A stretch of DNA of 39,740 bases from Betaproteobacteria bacterium (GCA_009921765.1 RFXC01000012.1:1-39740), one strand, 5' to 3'; positions 1-7,669 are shown, counted from the stretch's first letter. Notes: generated from the sequence alone by a model not told the origin. Numbers and translations: made by a program.

Positions 1-73
1 TGATGCCGCGCCAGCGCGGGCTTTCAGACCAATCTTTCTGGAGTTTCTGAGCTTCGAGTTCACGGGAGGACAT
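1..73 (-). CDS. aceA: Isocitrate lyase, N-terminal fragment (gene runs off the left edge)
   Basis: Reading the minus strand from an ATG at 71-73 gives 24 codons, MSSRELEAQKLQKDWSESPR followed by WRGI, and stays open to the window edge. The pattern of an alternating charged helix, then QK-W-x3-PRW-x-GI, is how bacterial isocitrate lyases begin (established knowledge of the family). A strong AGGAG lies 7 nt upstream of the ATG, supporting this start. Isocitrate lyase cleaves isocitrate to glyoxylate and succinate in the cytoplasm, the first step of the glyoxylate shunt. Catalytic regions lie outside the window, so the call rests on the N-terminus alone. A short plus-strand ORF over the same region (72-299) looks spurious. 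Confidence 0.72.
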   Translation of the reverse strand, partial: MSSRELEAQKLQKDWSESPRWRGI

Positions 74-128
74 GCTGGGGCTCCTGGAGAGGCAGGTTAA
101 AGACAGCCTTCAGCTTAGGGGCGCGCAT

Positions 129-256
129 GCTGCGAAGCAGGATGAAAGACTGAAAATCAAGCACCAAATAAGTGCAATTAAATCAAATATTTATATTTTA
201 ATTTCATATTATGACAATCTGTTTTTCACAACGAGACAAATTAACGCTGCGAAGCA
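129..256. repeat. Pair of exact 11-bp direct repeats flanking the aceA promoter
   Basis: GCTGCGAAGCA occurs at 129-139 and again at 246-256, one copy on each side of the AT-rich promoter tract. Its core TGC-GAA-GCA is itself a small inverted repeat. A second inverted repeat, GCAC-N7-GTGC (161-175), lies between them. The arrangement suggests operator sites for a regulator of aceA or of the divergent gene at 333. No regulator is assigned. Confidence 0.4.
190..217 (-). promoter_or_regulatory. Candidate sigma-70 promoter for aceA
   Basis: On the minus strand a TTGTCA hexamer (plus coordinates 212-217) is followed after 16 bp by TATAAA (190-195), inside the only strongly AT-rich tract of the window (about 165-240). 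This would place the transcript start near 183 and leave a leader of about 110 nt before the aceA start codon. An alternative pair, TTGTGA with TATGAA, overlaps it. Motif match only. Confidence 0.4.
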
Positions 257-296
257 ACATCGAAATTTCACGATGCGGAATCCAGGCTTCACCCGG

Positions 297-302
297 TAAA
301 AT
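297..302 (+). promoter_or_regulatory. Candidate -10 element for the DUF442 gene
   Basis: TAAAAT lies 30 bp upstream of the start codon at 333, giving a leader of about 25 nt. No good -35 hexamer stands at the right distance, so this would be a weak or activated promoter. Confidence 0.3.
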
Positions 303-332
303 ACGAGCCGACTTTCACGCGACAGGACCATC

Positions 333-665
333 ATGATTCGCTATATCGACAGCGACTACGCGGTTGCCGGCCAGTTGGCCCCCGAACACATGAAGCAGCT
401 TGCCGACGCAGGGTTTCGCAGCGTCATCAACAATCGCCCGGATGGCGAAGACTCCGCTCAGACACCCAGCGCGCAAATGCAGGCTGCAGCCGTCGCTGCG
501 GGGCTGCAATATGTCTATCTGCCAGTCGGGGCAGCCTACCCGGCCGAGGGTGCAGCAGTCACGCTCAAGCAGGAACTCGCCCGCCTGCCCAAGCCGATCC
601 TCGCCTACTGCCGCTCGGGCGCGCGCAGCACAACGGTGTACTCGCTCGCTAAAAGCGCGGGCTAG
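333..665 (+). CDS. DUF442 / beta-lactamase-hydrolase-like rhodanese-phosphatase domain protein
   Basis: This 110-residue cytoplasmic protein matches the DUF442 (TIGR01244) family by its opening IRYIDSDYAVAGQL, the INNRPDGED segment and the active-site loop YCRSGARS. The loop places Cys93 and Arg98 as in rhodanese/cysteine phosphatase folds, with four residues between them. Relatives are fused to metallo-beta-lactamase (ETHE1/BlhA-like) sulfur dioxygenases, or stand alone as here. Sulfide or persulfide metabolism is therefore possible but not shown. AGGA lies 7-10 nt before the ATG. It is transcribed divergently from aceA and convergently with the globin gene. The stop is TAG at 663-665. Confidence 0.75.
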   Translation: MIRYIDSDYAVAGQLAPEHMKQLADAGFRSVINNRPDGEDSAQTPSAQMQAAAVAAGLQYVYLPVGAAYPAEGAAVTLKQELARLPKPILAYCRSGARSTTVYSLAKSAG

Positions 666-675
666 CCAACGATTG

Positions 676-706
676 AGGCACGCGTTTCAACGCCCTGTCG
701 GTGCCT
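676..706. terminator. Possible bidirectional stem-loop between convergent genes
   Basis: AGGCAC (676-681) can pair with GTGCCT (701-706), enclosing a nested GCGT-TTCA-ACGC hairpin (682-693). It lies just after the DUF442 stop in a 111-bp gap with no other gene. There is no clear T-run, so a terminator role is tentative. A CCCCGCGGGG palindrome further on (around 762-771) could also contribute. Confidence 0.3.
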
Positions 707-776
707 GAGGGCCTTTCGGGGCGCAACGCGAGGGAAGGTTTCGCTCACACGGCTACAGCCAACCCCGCGGGGCTTG

Positions 777-1166
777 TCAGCCGGCACGGTTGCGCATCCA
801 GTCGGCCGTGCCGTGGAAGGCTTCGGCCAACCGATCGCTCAGCGCAGGATCAATGTCGAGCTCCCTCATCGCCTGCGCCATGCAGGTGAGCCATTGATCG
901 CGTTCACGGATGCCAATGGCAAATGGCAGATGGCGGGCGCGTAGCCGCGGATGGCCGAATCGCTCGACATAGTGCGACGGCCCACCCAGCCAGCCACACA
1001 GAAACCAGAACAACTTGTCGCGCGAAGAATCGAGTTCGGGCGGATGCAGCGCACGGATGCCGGCGTAGTCGGCTTCCAGGTCCATCAGATCGTAAAAGCG
1101 GTCGACCAGCGCCCGCACAGCGGATTCTCCGCCCAGCGCATCGAATGCCGTGGAATCGTCACTCAT
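777..1166 (-). CDS. Group II truncated hemoglobin
   Basis: This 129-residue protein has the truncated-globin pattern: FDALGGESAVRALVDRFYDLM at the N-terminus with a Tyr at the B10 position, the segment DKLFWFLCGWLGGP, and FGHPRLRARHLPFAIG carrying the proximal His. A Trp in RDQWLTCM fits the G8 Trp of group II (TrHbO) globins. The family binds O2 or NO at haem in the cytoplasm, with roles proposed in redox or nitrosative stress. The ATG overlaps the stop of the upstream permease by 4 nt (ATGA, 1163-1166), so translation is probably coupled. The length is typical. Confidence 0.88.
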   Translation of the reverse strand: MSDDSTAFDALGGESAVRALVDRFYDLMDLEADYAGIRALHPPELDSSRDKLFWFLCGWLGGPSHYVERFGHPRLRARHLPFAIGIRERDQWLTCMAQAMRELDIDPALSDRLAEAFHGTADWMRNRAG

Positions 1167-3649
1167 GAGGAAAGACTCGTGCGAACCGGCGCGCGCAGCA
1201 CGCCGCGCAGCCCCAGCCAGCCAGCGAGCACCGTGAGAAATGCGGTTGCAGCCATGGCCATGGGGATCACCTGCCAGCGCGGCTGATAGTCGAATTCAAA
1301 GATCACCTCGGCCAGCGTCCAGCCCACCGCGATGGCACCCACCGCGCCCAGCAGTCCGGCCAGCGCGCCGCCGAACGCAAGCTCCGCATGCTGCGCCCGC
1401 GACAGGAAACGCGACGAGGCGCCGAGCGAACGCATGAGCGCAGCCTCACGGATCCGCTCGTCTCTCGATGACAGCAACGCCCCCCAGAGCACGGTGAGCC
1501 CTGCGGCAAGCGTGAGCACAAACAGAAACTGCACCGCTGCAACCACCTGATCGAGCATCAGTTGCACCTGCCGCACCAGATGTCCGGTGTCGAACACCGT
1601 AAGGTTGGGGAATCGACGGACCAGTTGCCGATCCAGTGCCGGCGAGGCAGCCGGCAGATGGAACGCGGTGAGGAAGGTGGTGGGCCGATCGTCAAGCGCA
1701 GCCGGCGACAGGATCATGAAGAAGTTCGCACGCATGGAATCCCAGGCGAGTTTGCGAACGCTGGTGATGCGTACCTCGACCCGCTCTCCGGCCACATCGA
1801 ACGCCACGATATCGCCCATCTTCAGGCCCAATGTCTTCAGGATGCCCAGTTCCGCCGAGACCTCCATCGCCGACGCATCGAACCAGCGCCCGGCCACGAC
1901 CGTGTTGTGCGCGGGCGGCTGCGCGCCATAGGAGAGGTTGAACTCGCGCTCGACGAGACGTTGCGCGCGCTCCCCCGCTGGAACATGCTGGGTGGCGTCT
2001 TTTCCATTCACCTCGATCAGCCGCCCGCGTACCATGGGCTGCAGGTCGGCAGCAATGCGCCCTGCCGCCAGCGCCTGTTCGACCGCTTCGCGCTGATCCG
2101 GCTGGATATTGATGATGAATCGGTTGGGCGCATCAGGCGGACTCGCGCGACGCCAGGCGTCGATCAGGTCGGTCCGCGTGATGGTGAGAAGCAGCAGCGC
2201 CATGATGCCGGCTGAAAGCGCGGCGGTCTGGGCGATCGCAAGCGCCCGCCGGCGGCTCCAGGACGCGATTGAAAGGCGGAGCAGCGGACGACGTGCCACC
2301 GGGCCAGCGCGCCGGATCAGGGTGACCACCCAGACGGCCAGCGCCGAGACCGCAATGAACATCAGAGTGGCTAAAGCGAACCCGCTTGCAGCGATCAGGG
2401 CAAGCTGACGGTCGCCAGCAAGCCACGCTAGCAGCGTCGAAAACGCCAGAACAGCCACCACCACTGCGCCCCAAAGGTTGGCACGCGCAGGCGCGTACTC
2501 GCGTCGCAACACGCGCAGGGGCGGTACGCCGGCGAGTCTCAGAACGGGCCAGCCACCGAACCCCAGGAGGAGGATGAGGCCGGTGATCAGCGCCTGCGCA
2601 AACGGCATCCACCCGGGCGCTGGCAGCCTCACACCCAGCATCGGTGCGACCGCATCAGCCAGAAACTGCTGAAACACCGCGCCCAGGGCCGCACCCACCA
2701 GCCCGCCCACTATCCCGATCCAGAGCAATTCGAGCAGAAGGAGCCGCACCAGTCGCCGTTGACCCAGACCGGCTGCCTTCATGACCGCGCAGCCATCCAG
2801 ATGCCGTTCAGCGAATCGGCGCGCCCCCAGGGCGATCGCCACTGCTGCAATCAGAACGGTCAGTAGCGCAACCAGCGACAGGAAGCGCTCCGCGCGGTTA
2901 AGCGTGGCGCCGAGCTCGGGGCGTCCGTTGTCTACCGTTTCGATCCGAAAATTCTGACTGGCGAATTCACGGACACGCTGCTCGAAGCGCCCGACGGCCT
3001 CGGCTGGACCCGCCACCAGCAGCCGCCAGCTGACCCGGCTGGCCGGTTGGACAAGGCCGGTCGCCGCGAGATCATCCAGCGCAATCAGCACCCGCGGGGC
3101 GAAGTTGACGAAGCTCGCGCCACGGTCAGGTTCGAGGGTGACCAGCCGTGTGACCCGAAAGGATCTGTCACCCAGTTCAATCCGGTCGCCTACATTGATC
3201 TCGAGCGGCGAAAGGAGCGACGCGTCCACCCAGGCCTCGCCGCGTGCGGGAATCGACTCGGCCGGCGCGTCCGGTGCACCCGGCTGGGTGGCGACCCGAA
3301 TTGCGCCACGCAGCGGATAGCCTTGCTCGACCGCCTTGAGCGAGACGAGAATTGAACGCTCGCCGGCCAACGCCATGCTCGGAAAAGACACGGTTCGAAC
3401 CACCGCGAGCGACGCCGAGGAGGCCTCGCGCAACAGCGCGGCATCGGGCTCTCGGCCCGCCGCCAGCACCAGATCGGCGCCCAGCAGCTGGCGCGCCTGA
3501 AGGGACAGGGCGGTGCGCATCCGATCGACGAACAGACCCACACTTGCAATCGCGGCCACCGCGATCACCAGCGCAGCAATCAGCAGGCGAAGTTCGCCCG
3601 CACGCCAGTCACGCGCCGCCAGGCGCAAAGATAACGAGAGATCATTCAT
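1163..3649 (-). CDS. FtsX-like ABC transporter permease (YbbP family)
   Basis: This is an 828-residue inner-membrane protein. I chose the ATG at 3649 (MNDLSLSLRLAARDWRAGEL) over the upstream start at 3715 because family members begin with this cytoplasmic amphipathic stretch just before TM1 (LIAALVIAVAAIASVGLFV). About ten membrane segments are visible: one N-terminal, a central group after a roughly 200-residue periplasmic domain, a second periplasmic domain, and three at the C-terminus (VQFLFVLTLAAGL, GLLGAVGAIAVGW, AATAFLTVLAGWLG). This is the duplicated FtsX/MacB_PCD layout of E. coli YbbP. In E. coli the partner ATPase YbbA is adjacent; none is visible here. It is divergent from cnoX/ybbN, a neighbour of ybbAP in E. 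coli too. The substrate is unknown (lipid or lipoprotein export is suspected for the family). Confidence 0.85.
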   Translation of the reverse strand: MNDLSLSLRLAARDWRAGELRLLIAALVIAVAAIASVGLFVDRMRTALSLQARQLLGADLVLAAGREPDAALLREASSASLAVVRTVSFPSMALAGERSILVSLKAVEQGYPLRGAIRVATQPGAPDAPAESIPARGEAWVDASLLSPLEINVGDRIELGDRSFRVTRLVTLEPDRGASFVNFAPRVLIALDDLAATGLVQPASRVSWRLLVAGPAEAVGRFEQRVREFASQNFRIETVDNGRPELGATLNRAERFLSLVALLTVLIAAVAIALGARRFAERHLDGCAVMKAAGLGQRRLVRLLLLELLWIGIVGGLVGAALGAVFQQFLADAVAPMLGVRLPAPGWMPFAQALITGLILLLGFGGWPVLRLAGVPPLRVLRREYAPARANLWGAVVVAVLAFSTLLAWLAGDRQLALIAASGFALATLMFIAVSALAVWVVTLIRRAGPVARRPLLRLSIASWSRRRALAIAQTAALSAGIMALLLLTITRTDLIDAWRRASPPDAPNRFIINIQPDQREAVEQALAAGRIAADLQPMVRGRLIEVNGKDATQHVPAGERAQRLVEREFNLSYGAQPPAHNTVVAGRWFDASAMEVSAELGILKTLGLKMGDIVAFDVAGERVEVRITSVRKLAWDSMRANFFMILSPAALDDRPTTFLTAFHLPAASPALDRQLVRRFPNLTVFDTGHLVRQVQLMLDQVVAAVQFLFVLTLAAGLTVLWGALLSSRDERIREAALMRSLGASSRFLSRAQHAELAFGGALAGLLGAVGAIAVGWTLAEVIFEFDYQPRWQVIPMAMAATAFLTVLAGWLGLRGVLRAPVRTSLSS

Positions 3650-3681
3650 GATGGGATTGCCCTGGAGGATACCCGGGACAC

Positions 3682-3709
3682 TTGAAGGCTGCGCCGCTCG
3701 CCCTAAAAT
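3682..3709 (+). promoter_or_regulatory. Candidate sigma-70 promoter for cnoX
   Basis: TTGAAG (3682-3687) and TAAAAT (3704-3709) are separated by 16 bp, 55 bp before the cnoX start codon. The predicted transcript start is near 3716. No convincing Shine-Dalgarno precedes the ATG at 3764. Confidence 0.45.
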
Positions 3710-3763
3710 CGACAAGGATGACGCAGCACCTCAGCCAATCAACCTGTCTTCTCCAACACTTCC

Positions 3764-4615
3764 ATGATCGACGTCAACGAACAATCCTTCGAAAGCGAAG
3801 TCATTCGCGCCTCCTTTACCCAACCCGTTCTGGTCGACTTCTGGGCGCCGTGGTGCGGCCCCTGCCGGATGCTTGGCCCTGCGCTCGAGCGGGTGGAAAA
3901 GGCGCTGGAGGGCCAGGTCCGGCTGGTCAAGATCAACTCTGATGAGAACCCACAGCTCTCAGCCCGTTTCCGGGTCCGCAGCATCCCGCTGGTGATGTTG
4001 TTTCGTGATGGGGCACCGGTAGACAGTTTTGTCGGAGCCAAGCCAGAGGGCCAGATTCACGCGTTTCTCGCGCCGCATCTGCCCCGCCCGGGCGACGATC
4101 AGGTGCGTGAGGCACAGGACGCGGTGGCGGCGGGACGCCTGGAGGACGCAGCGTCTGCCTACGCCACCGCACTGGCCATCAATCCGGCGCAGGACAAAGT
4201 CCGCGCCGACTATGTCCGACTGCTGATCTCGATGAATCGAACTACCGACGCGGCCACGGCGTTCGAGCCGCTTCGCGTCGCAGCCCGAAGCGACCTGGCG
4301 CTCGCGGCCGTGGGGCAACTGCTGGACGCCGCGCAGGCCATCTCCGCGCTGCCCGAGCACGGCCGAGACGAAAGCGAGCTGCTGCGCGCGCTTGAAGCCT
4401 CCGACAGCCTCGAGAACCGGCTGCTGCTCGCACAGTGGCTGCTTCTGCAAAACCAGTGGCAGGCGTGCATGGATTTGTGCCTGGAGATCATCGGGCGCGA
4501 CCGAAAATTCCGTGAGGATGCAGCGCGCAAAGTCATGCTGGCGGCGTTTGAGTTGTGCGGCGATCCACCCCTCGTTGGCACCTACCGCAGGCGGTTAAGC
4601 GCGGGCCTATACTGA
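3764..4615 (+). CDS. cnoX: Chaperedoxin CnoX/YbbN (thioredoxin domain plus TPR)
   Basis: This 283-residue cytoplasmic protein has an N-terminal thioredoxin fold (about 1-107), with active site W30-C31-G-P-C34 and the cis-Pro loop RSIPLVM. A C-terminal helical TPR-like region follows (about 115-283: REAQDAVAAGRLEDAASAYATALAINPAQ, then the conserved end with LFELCG-like AAFELCGDPPLVGTYRRRL). The layout and length match YbbN/CnoX, which holds unfolded proteins under oxidative stress and hands them to GroEL or DnaK. E. coli CnoX lacks the CxxC; this one keeps a full redox CGPC, as in several other proteobacteria, so it may also reduce disulfides. It is divergent from the YbbP-like permease. Confidence 0.9.
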   Translation: MIDVNEQSFESEVIRASFTQPVLVDFWAPWCGPCRMLGPALERVEKALEGQVRLVKINSDENPQLSARFRVRSIPLVMLFRDGAPVDSFVGAKPEGQIHAFLAPHLPRPGDDQVREAQDAVAAGRLEDAASAYATALAINPAQDKVRADYVRLLISMNRTTDAATAFEPLRVAARSDLALAAVGQLLDAAQAISALPEHGRDESELLRALEASDSLENRLLLAQWLLLQNQWQACMDLCLEIIGRDRKFREDAARKVMLAAFELCGDPPLVGTYRRRLSAGLY

Positions 4616-4647
4616 CCCACTTCAGCATTGCAGCCGGAGAACCGGAC

Positions 4648-5466
4648 ATGTCAGCGATCGACGACACGCGGGTTCTGGTCACGATCGACCAGGGGGTGGC
4701 CAACGTCCGGCTCAATCGTCCAGACAAGCTCAACGCGCTTGACAGTGCCATGTTCGACGCGCTGATCGCAACGGGCGATCGGCTGCGCACCCTGCCGGGC
4801 CTGCGGGCGGTCGTGCTGTCGGGTGTGGGCAAGGCTTTCTGCGCCGGGCTCGACATGGGGCGATTCCAGGCCATGGCCGGCGAGGCCGACAGTGCTGCAT
4901 CACTGCGGCTGGGCCCCCGCTCGCACGGAGACTGCAACGTTCCGCAATATGCCGCGATGGTCTGGCGGAGCCTTCCTGTGCCCGTCATTGCCGCCGTCCA
5001 CGGCGCTGCCCTGGGCGGCGGTCTGCAGATCGCCCTCGGCGCCGACATCCGACTCGTATCGCCCGAGGCCAAGCTGGGACTTCTGGAAATCCGCTGGGGG
5101 ATCATCCCCGACATGGGCGCGTTCATTGTGCTGCCTGAGCTCATGCCCGCCGACCGGATTCGAGACCTCGCCTACACCGGACGCACGGTCGGCGGCGCCG
5201 AAGCGGTCTCGATGGGGCTCGCCACCCAGTTGAGCGATGCACCGCTGGACACAGCGCTTGCCATGGCCCGGGACATCGCCTCGCGCAACCCCGACGCCAT
5301 CCGTGCCAGCAAGGCGCTGGTGGCGGCCGCCTATTCCGGGAATCAGGCCACCCGCCTGCAGCGCGAGTCCGACGCACAGATCGCGATCATGGAACGCCCC
5401 AACCAGCGCGAGGCGGTGCGCGCGCAACTGGAAAAGCGCTCGGCGCAGTTTGCAGACCCCGCCTGA
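4648..5466 (+). CDS. Crotonase / enoyl-CoA hydratase-isomerase family protein
   Basis: This 272-residue protein starts at ATG 4648, preceded by GGAGA, 33 nt after cnoX; an upstream in-frame start at 4555 would lie inside cnoX. Crotonase landmarks are present: LNRPDKLNALDSAM, the first oxyanion-hole segment KAFCAGLDMG (about 62-71), the second segment HGAALGGGLQIALGADIRL (about 118-136), and LLEIRWGIIPDMG. Of the two catalytic glutamates of classical hydratase, the first position is Gln127 (GGGLQ) while the second is kept as Glu147. It may therefore act as an isomerase, hydrolase or other crotonase rather than a standard hydratase. The substrate is an acyl-CoA, otherwise unknown. It is probably co-transcribed with cnoX. 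Confidence 0.85.
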   Translation: MSAIDDTRVLVTIDQGVANVRLNRPDKLNALDSAMFDALIATGDRLRTLPGLRAVVLSGVGKAFCAGLDMGRFQAMAGEADSAASLRLGPRSHGDCNVPQYAAMVWRSLPVPVIAAVHGAALGGGLQIALGADIRLVSPEAKLGLLEIRWGIIPDMGAFIVLPELMPADRIRDLAYTGRTVGGAEAVSMGLATQLSDAPLDTALAMARDIASRNPDAIRASKALVAAAYSGNQATRLQRESDAQIAIMERPNQREAVRAQLEKRSAQFADPA

Positions 5467-5470
5467 GGGG

Positions 5471-5487
5471 CGGCAGAGAACCTGCCG
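5471..5487. terminator. Small stem-loop between convergent crotonase and VWA genes
   Basis: CGGCAG-AGAAC-CTGCCG forms a perfect 6-bp stem with a 5-nt loop, directly after the crotonase stop. There is no following T-run. The 61-bp convergent gap makes a bidirectional terminator plausible. Confidence 0.3.
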
Positions 5488-5527
5488 GGCCATGCGCGAG
5501 GTGCCACGCGGAACCGGGCTATACCTT

Positions 5528-6619
5528 TCAGACCGAGCGCCGGAACCAGATCGCAGACAACCCGAAGGCGAGCAACCCCAGCAAGGCAGAAGCGGCCGCG
5601 AACAACGCGCCGATTTCTGTGTCGCGGCGTTCGAGCGCAAAGCGCGAAGTGAGGTGCTGATAGACCTTGCGCAGATCGACCGCCGACCCCGCATAGAAAT
5701 ATTCGGCCTCGGTGACCTTGGCAACCGCTTTGAGCGCCTCTTCATCCAGTCGTACGTAAAACGACCAGCCCTCATAGCCAGGAATGGATCCATTCGGGGT
5801 GCCAAACCCGACGGTGTAAACACGAACTCCCAGCTCCGCCGCTTTGCGCGCAGCCATCACCGGGTCGGGGCCGTTGGTTCGCCGGCCATCGGACAGCAGC
5901 ACGATGGCCCCACCGGTATACGTGCCTGGAGCGACCGCCGCAGCCGGCGCCTTGGGCGCCGCCTTCGGAGGGGGCGGCGTGGCGCGGCTTTCAATCGCCC
6001 CCTTGGCGCGGCCGCCGTCCCGGCCGAATCCCTGGCCATAAAGCAGTGACTCCAGGTCGATGCCCGCTTCGGGCATGAGTGTGGCAAGTGCCACCAGCAG
6101 GCCGCTACCGGTAGCGGTGGCGCGCTGCAGCTGGAACCGGTCGATGGCCGCAAGCAGGTCTTCCTTCCGGTCAGTGACACCCTGCACGACCTGGGCCGAC
6201 CCAGCGAAGGTGACAATCCCCACCCGGATACCGTCGGGGAGCTCACGGATGAATTCGCGCGCCGCTACCTGGGCTGCGTGGATGCGGTTGGGCTCGACGT
6301 CGTTGGCGAGCATGCTGCGCGACACATCGATCGCCAGCACGATCGTCATGTAATCGGCGGGCAACACCACATTGGCTGCCGGACGCGCGGCCGCGACCAA
6401 ACCTGCCGCGATACTGACCAGGAGCAGCGCGGGCGGCACGTGACGACGCCAGCGCTGGCCCGGCCCAATCGCCTGTCGGACCAGGGTCAGGCTCGCGTAG
6501 CGCACAGCGTTTCGCCGTCGGCGGCGAAGGAGCCATACATAGAGCGCCACCAGGAGCGGCAGCGCCAGCAGACCCCAGAGAAAATCGGGCCAGATGAATC
6601 GCACGACTTTTGGATTCAA
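5528..6619 (-). CDS. BatA-like VWA-domain membrane protein (divergent paralogue)
   Basis: This 363-residue protein has TM helices near 13-31 and 62-78, a von Willebrand A domain with MIDAS D98-V-S-R-S102, a later SDG loop, and a C-terminal TM (about 340-357). Its order matches BatA proteins of MoxR operons, which expose a metal-binding adhesion domain to the periplasm. The VWA fold is interrupted by a Pro/Ala-rich low-complexity insert (roughly residues 195-235). The first in-frame start is a TTG at 6617-6619 with GGGA 8 nt upstream; a GTG at 6604 is the alternative and no ATG fits. It is clearly paralogous to the VWA protein at 9817 (shared GSGLLVALA, VRLDEEALK, LERR) and lies divergent from the protease-MoxR operon, 51 bp away. 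Confidence 0.85.
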   Translation of the reverse strand: MNPKVVRFIWPDFLWGLLALPLLVALYVWLLRRRRRNAVRYASLTLVRQAIGPGQRWRRHVPPALLLVSIAAGLVAAARPAANVVLPADYMTIVLAIDVSRSMLANDVEPNRIHAAQVAAREFIRELPDGIRVGIVTFAGSAQVVQGVTDRKEDLLAAIDRFQLQRATATGSGLLVALATLMPEAGIDLESLLYGQGFGRDGGRAKGAIESRATPPPPKAAPKAPAAAVAPGTYTGGAIVLLSDGRRTNGPDPVMAARKAAELGVRVYTVGFGTPNGSIPGYEGWSFYVRLDEEALKAVAKVTEAEYFYAGSAVDLRKVYQHLTSRFALERRDTEIGALFAAASALLGLLAFGLSAIWFRRSV

Positions 6620-6670
6620 TGCTAATGTCCCACTCTACCACCGACAGCCATCCAGGGTCAGCTTCCAGCC

Positions 6671-7669
6671 ATGCGCCGCGGTTCGCTCTACAGCAGCCGG
6701 TCACGTCCCAGCGAAGACCGCTCCCCGGGAAGTAGCGGCGCCATGCGCCGATCGGAGCCGGCGATCAGTCGCGCGCCCTTACCCAGCAGCCCGCCCAAAC
6801 CCAGCGAGCGCGTCAGCCCCAGCAGCCACCCGGAAGGCCCAAGTGCGCAGGGTTTGCGCGCTCGCCTGCGTTCGCGTCTGGCAAAATATGGCCAGGTCTC
6901 GGCATTTTTTGCCGGCATCGTACTGGCTCTCGCCATTGTTCTGATCCGCGATGCGCTGGCCCCACCCCAAACCCAGCTCACCCAGGAAGACATCGACGCA
7001 GCGGTGCTCCACACCCTTGAAACCCGCGATCTGCCCTCGCGCGCCGCGCGCGCAGCCGAAGCCGTCCGGCAATCGGTTGTGAGAATTCGTGGCTACGCGA
7101 TCGACCCCAGCGAGCCCGAGGCCGGGCTGAAGGAGCGGGGCACGGGCACCGGCGTGGTGATCATGGAAGACGGTACGCTGCTCACCAATCTGCATGTGGT
7201 GGCGGGCGCCGAGGAACTTCGCGTCACGTTTTTTGATGGCAGCGAAACCACTGCCACCCTCGCAGGCGCCCAGCCCGACAATGATCTCGCCGTGCTCAAG
7301 CCCAAGGAAATTCCCGATGACCTGCCACCCGCCACGCTAGGCGCGAGCAACCGCCTGGCGCCAGGCGACGAGGTGGTGGCCGTTGGCTTTCCGTTTGGCA
7401 TTGGCCCATCGGTCAGCGCCGGTGTGGTGTCGGGCCTCAATCGCGAATTCAAATCCGAGGAAGGCGAGCGTCCGTTGAAAGGCCTCATTCAGTTCGACGC
7501 AGCGGCGAACCCCGGCAACTCGGGTGGTCCGCTCGTCACCCTGTCGGGCGAAGTGGTGGGTATCGTCACCGCCATTCTCAACCCCACCTCTGCGCGAACA
7601 TTCGTAGGCATCGGCTTTGCTGTCACCATCGAAAGTGCCGGCACCGCGATCGGCATTCCCCCGTTCTGA
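6671..7669 (+). CDS. Membrane-anchored HtrA-like trypsin-fold serine protease without PDZ
   Basis: This 332-residue protein has a Ser/Pro/Arg-rich N-terminus (1-75), a single TM helix (about 76-93, FFAGIVLALAIVLIRDAL) and a periplasmic S1C peptidase domain. The triad is visible: His175 in LLTNLHVV, Asp205 in DNDLAVLK and Ser284 in NPGNSGGPL. HtrA/DegP enzymes normally carry one or two PDZ domains after the protease; this one ends about 40 residues past the catalytic Ser, so regulation by PDZ is absent. The start is uncertain: ATG 6671 or ATG 6743 (preceded by GGAAG); both keep the TM. moxR begins 21 nt downstream, so the protease is probably the first gene of the MoxR operon and may act in the same envelope pathway. 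Confidence 0.85.
   Translation: MRRGSLYSSRSRPSEDRSPGSSGAMRRSEPAISRAPLPSSPPKPSERVSPSSHPEGPSAQGLRARLRSRLAKYGQVSAFFAGIVLALAIVLIRDALAPPQTQLTQEDIDAAVLHTLETRDLPSRAARAAEAVRQSVVRIRGYAIDPSEPEAGLKERGTGTGVVIMEDGTLLTNLHVVAGAEELRVTFFDGSETTATLAGAQPDNDLAVLKPKEIPDDLPPATLGASNRLAPGDEVVAVGFPFGIGPSVSAGVVSGLNREFKSEEGERPLKGLIQFDAAANPGNSGGPLVTLSGEVVGIVTAILNPTSARTFVGIGFAVTIESAGTAIGIPPF

Noticed and set aside
72..299. 75-residue plus-strand open frame at the left end
   Set aside because: It covers the aceA ribosome site and the AT-rich promoter tract, has no recognisable family or good ribosome site, and its composition follows the noncoding base bias.
2133..2612. Long open frames in alternative frames within the YbbP-like gene (also 1562-2215 on plus)
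   Set aside because: They are shadows of a GC-rich gene: Arg/Pro/Ala-rich composition with no motifs, while the minus-strand 828-residue protein has clear family features.
5237..6049. 270-residue plus-strand frame across the crotonase end and VWA gene
   Set aside because: It crosses two well supported genes in another frame and shows no domain.
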